Positions 63,401 to 64,000 of a stretch of DNA of 64,000 bases are shown here, piece by piece. Each line of letters starts with the position of its first letter. The stretch's first letter is position 1. A program made the position numbers and the translations under genes. The DNA comes from Chloracidobacterium validum (lineage in GTDB: Bacteria > Acidobacteriota > Blastocatellia > Chloracidobacteriales > Chloracidobacteriaceae), in the NCBI RefSeq assembly GCF_018304825.1, contig NZ_CP072648.1:665501-729500 (forward strand), in the 5' to 3' direction. The notes under the pieces are model-generated. The model worked only from the letters and a program-made list of their open reading frames with translations. It did no database searches and was not told where the DNA came from.

Positions 63401-64000
63401 TTTACGAAAGAGACAGAGCATGGCGCCGCAGCCCAGCCGTCCGAGCTATCCAGCACGCCGCCCCTGAGCATGCCACCCAGCCAACCAGTTTTAGTCCAAC
63501 CTAGTTTGGTTTCACCGGCAACCCCGCCCGCCTCACACCCGCGGCATGCCGCCGCCACAATACTTGGGTGGGGCGTCGAGCTGTCGGGCAACAATCTCAT
63601 TCGGACCGAGCCAGATGGGTCCCTGTTGCTTGATACGACCTACAGCGCGGAAAACAGTGCTTTCTTTTACTTGCCGTGGGATGTCACCGCCGAGCAGAAG
63701 GTCGTTATTGAAGTCAGGATGCAGCTTGTGGCTTACGTCGGTGAGCGCGATGCCACTGGTTGCGCCATCTGGTTTGAAAATGACCGTCACGCTGATGCGC
63801 TGTTGATTCAGCCAGAGGGCATCCGGTTGCTGCGTGTGCCGACATTGGCCTATGCGTGCAATCCCTGCGCCGGCATCAACACCTATACCATCGTGCTGCA
63901 CGGGGCTGATCTCCGCATTGGCTTCAACGGGGTGGCACGGATTCACGGCGATGGCAAGTTTTGGTCGCGCCCGGCTGCCCGCGATGGTCGTCCGCTTCGG
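60488..64000 (+). CDS. very large NHL-repeat protein with LamG-like domain (C-terminus cut by window edge)
   Basis: The frame opens at ATG 60488 (GAGGTG nine bases upstream) and runs to the last base without a stop, at least 1171 residues. Residues about 1-230 form an unrecognised mixed alpha/beta domain with no signal peptide. From about 235 to 530 and 600 to 905 come two blocks of NHL-type beta-propeller repeats (NGITCDPQGNLYVADFGGHRIRQI, and alike), separated by a Pro-rich linker. A Ser/Pro/Thr-rich linker (about 905-1015) leads to a concanavalin-like (LamG-type) domain (GSLLLDTTYSAENSAFFYLPWDVTAEQKVVIEVRMQL...). Probably a large binding scaffold. Confidence 0.88.
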   Translation, partial: MSEPIQNQLEAPPIPPFDGEVVKFESETYAFVHPAQWEVIHLRGFKYGARSTDGMAALFRFVADYLPDVSEEGTLASALNDLLDELPPSIRGDKFTTGLYTGLTAQLEAVWQGIPYLFWGVVITRTGSSPATLSRGLLMVAVPVAALDVGESVARFILDSFAVAGQSVTDARISMSQIEAVEFDPSSLVETRRLAEETNISTLEDLPAHPPERERLPDWKIAVSTLTISDGGYGDGPLSVAKFLRPNGITCDPQGNLYVADFGGHRIRQISVDGMVRTLAGNGRAGNRDDLGLLAEFNGPRGVAYASGYLYVADLNNACIRRVTLDGAVTTLAGDGVEGTRDGVGKQARFKSPRAIAVDALGTVYVADDARIRCISPNGMVTTRAGSEPGCLDGPAATAQFDTLSGLALDRVGNLYLADAGNRRLRKLSRDGQVTTLPVGPDAQTDTPILHPVAVCVGPDGTLYVLDVADFSLKAVLPGGQVVRIAGDQQGNSDGDEKTAKFWMPTALAHFNDRLYVTDREQHAIRLVRLYHGASPLNVALEGPTEQFGAPPAPEDSKQTKPSVAVIVPQPGTVVPHGVPPFAAQAGLTTTDLDDLVVEVVTGRAAGLVDGVGAVAQLNHPVGLALDAEGVLYIADHFNHAIRKLTPDGYLQTVAGGHQRGFRDGRGNEAEFNGPLGIAVGRQGEVYVADHLNARVRVVTPDGEVRTLAGTGVPTIEDGPVTAASFEGPKGLAVDMHGIVYVTDGVVVRVITPDGQVQTLAGQARGFRDGIGARAMFGWVYAITLDVSGRCYVTDAANHAIRCVFPDGTVKTVFGGGQERQLNFPNGLSADVFGNLYVADTNHHRVLRLTPTGTDTYTAALICGQRRGRQTGPAREAELDAPRGIVVGFHHDLYVADSNANRILRVRSVRLESPPSPSHWQAAPLSAAPLSVAADAQTPEGALSEAETVSESLSSLALSSRPSSAPADVAAFTKETEHGAAAQPSELSSTPPLSMPPSQPVLVQPSLVSPATPPASHPRHAAATILGWGVELSGNNLIRTEPDGSLLLDTTYSAENSAFFYLPWDVTAEQKVVIEVRMQLVAYVGERDATGCAIWFENDRHADALLIQPEGIRLLRVPTLAYACNPCAGINTYTIVLHGADLRIGFNGVARIHGDGKFWSRPAARDGRPLR

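Overview
The window reads as a stretch of chromosome from a GC-rich, Gram-negative bacterium, most plausibly an acidobacterium. Gene style and content (Uma2-family nucleases with charged repeat tails, a secretin-cohesin fusion beside pilB/pilC, CIRCE-controlled groES-groEL) fit the Chloracidobacterium lineage, but no 16S or photosynthesis gene is present to prove it. The taxonomic call is inference. Coding density is high, intergenic gaps are short, and nothing looks like a complete prophage, plasmid, transposon or CRISPR array.

Layout. 1-2.1 kb: a truncated alpha/beta hydrolase and a Uma2-family protein with a coiled-coil tail. 2.3-10 kb: a six-gene type II secretion/type IV pilus-like operon (pilC/gspF, pilB/gspE, secretin fused to a cohesin-like domain, two pseudopilins, a PilM/GspL-like protein). 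10-22.9 kb: M20 peptidase, EVE protein, groEL-groES with CIRCE, DUF1361-fabF, DJ-1 family protein, endonuclease III, DUF2330-OPT transporter, M28 peptidase. 23-32 kb: Hanks-type kinase with SPOR-like and YARHG modules, a possible tiny zinc-ribbon ORF, SpoVR, ThiC, tRNA-Val and tRNA-Asp, MoaC, a CheR-type methyltransferase, a HEAT-cyclophilin fusion, tRNA-Thr. 32.3-36.3 kb: a coiled-coil protein, a MauE/DoxX-thioredoxin fusion translationally coupled to a ubiquitin E2-like protein, UbiE/MenG, a DUF4405 membrane protein and a frameshifted Uma2 gene. 36.5-51 kb: purH, pilD, pheS, a repeat-bearing Rpn-like nuclease, sua5, ribF, an M1-peptidase relative lacking its zinc site, accD, a trypsin-like protease, folC and bioD. 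51-64 kb: proline iminopeptidase, SpoIID-like protein, SRPBCC protein, peroxiredoxin, an unlinked nuoG, a glycine-zipper/peptidoglycan-binding protein, a UbiB-like kinase, a CYTH protein and a very large NHL-repeat protein running off the end.

How genes work together. The pilC-pilB-secretin-pseudopilin cluster and the prepilin peptidase 28 kb away together supply the core of one envelope-spanning machine. Several neighbours are cell-envelope or protein-quality genes (GroE, PPIase, M1-like, M28, SpoIID-like, PG-binding). Scattered single housekeeping genes (pheS without pheT, nuoG without other nuo genes, accD, bioD, folC, moaC, thiC) show that pathway genes are dispersed in this genome.

The most unusual item is the E2-like protein (about 33.6-34.2 kb) with an intact active-site-type Cys, coupled to a redox membrane protein and with no E1, JAB peptidase or ubiquitin-like gene beside it. 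A second pattern is micro-scale: three genes end in short tandem duplications that copy the stop codon. All domain calls are by eye from sequence; no database search was possible.
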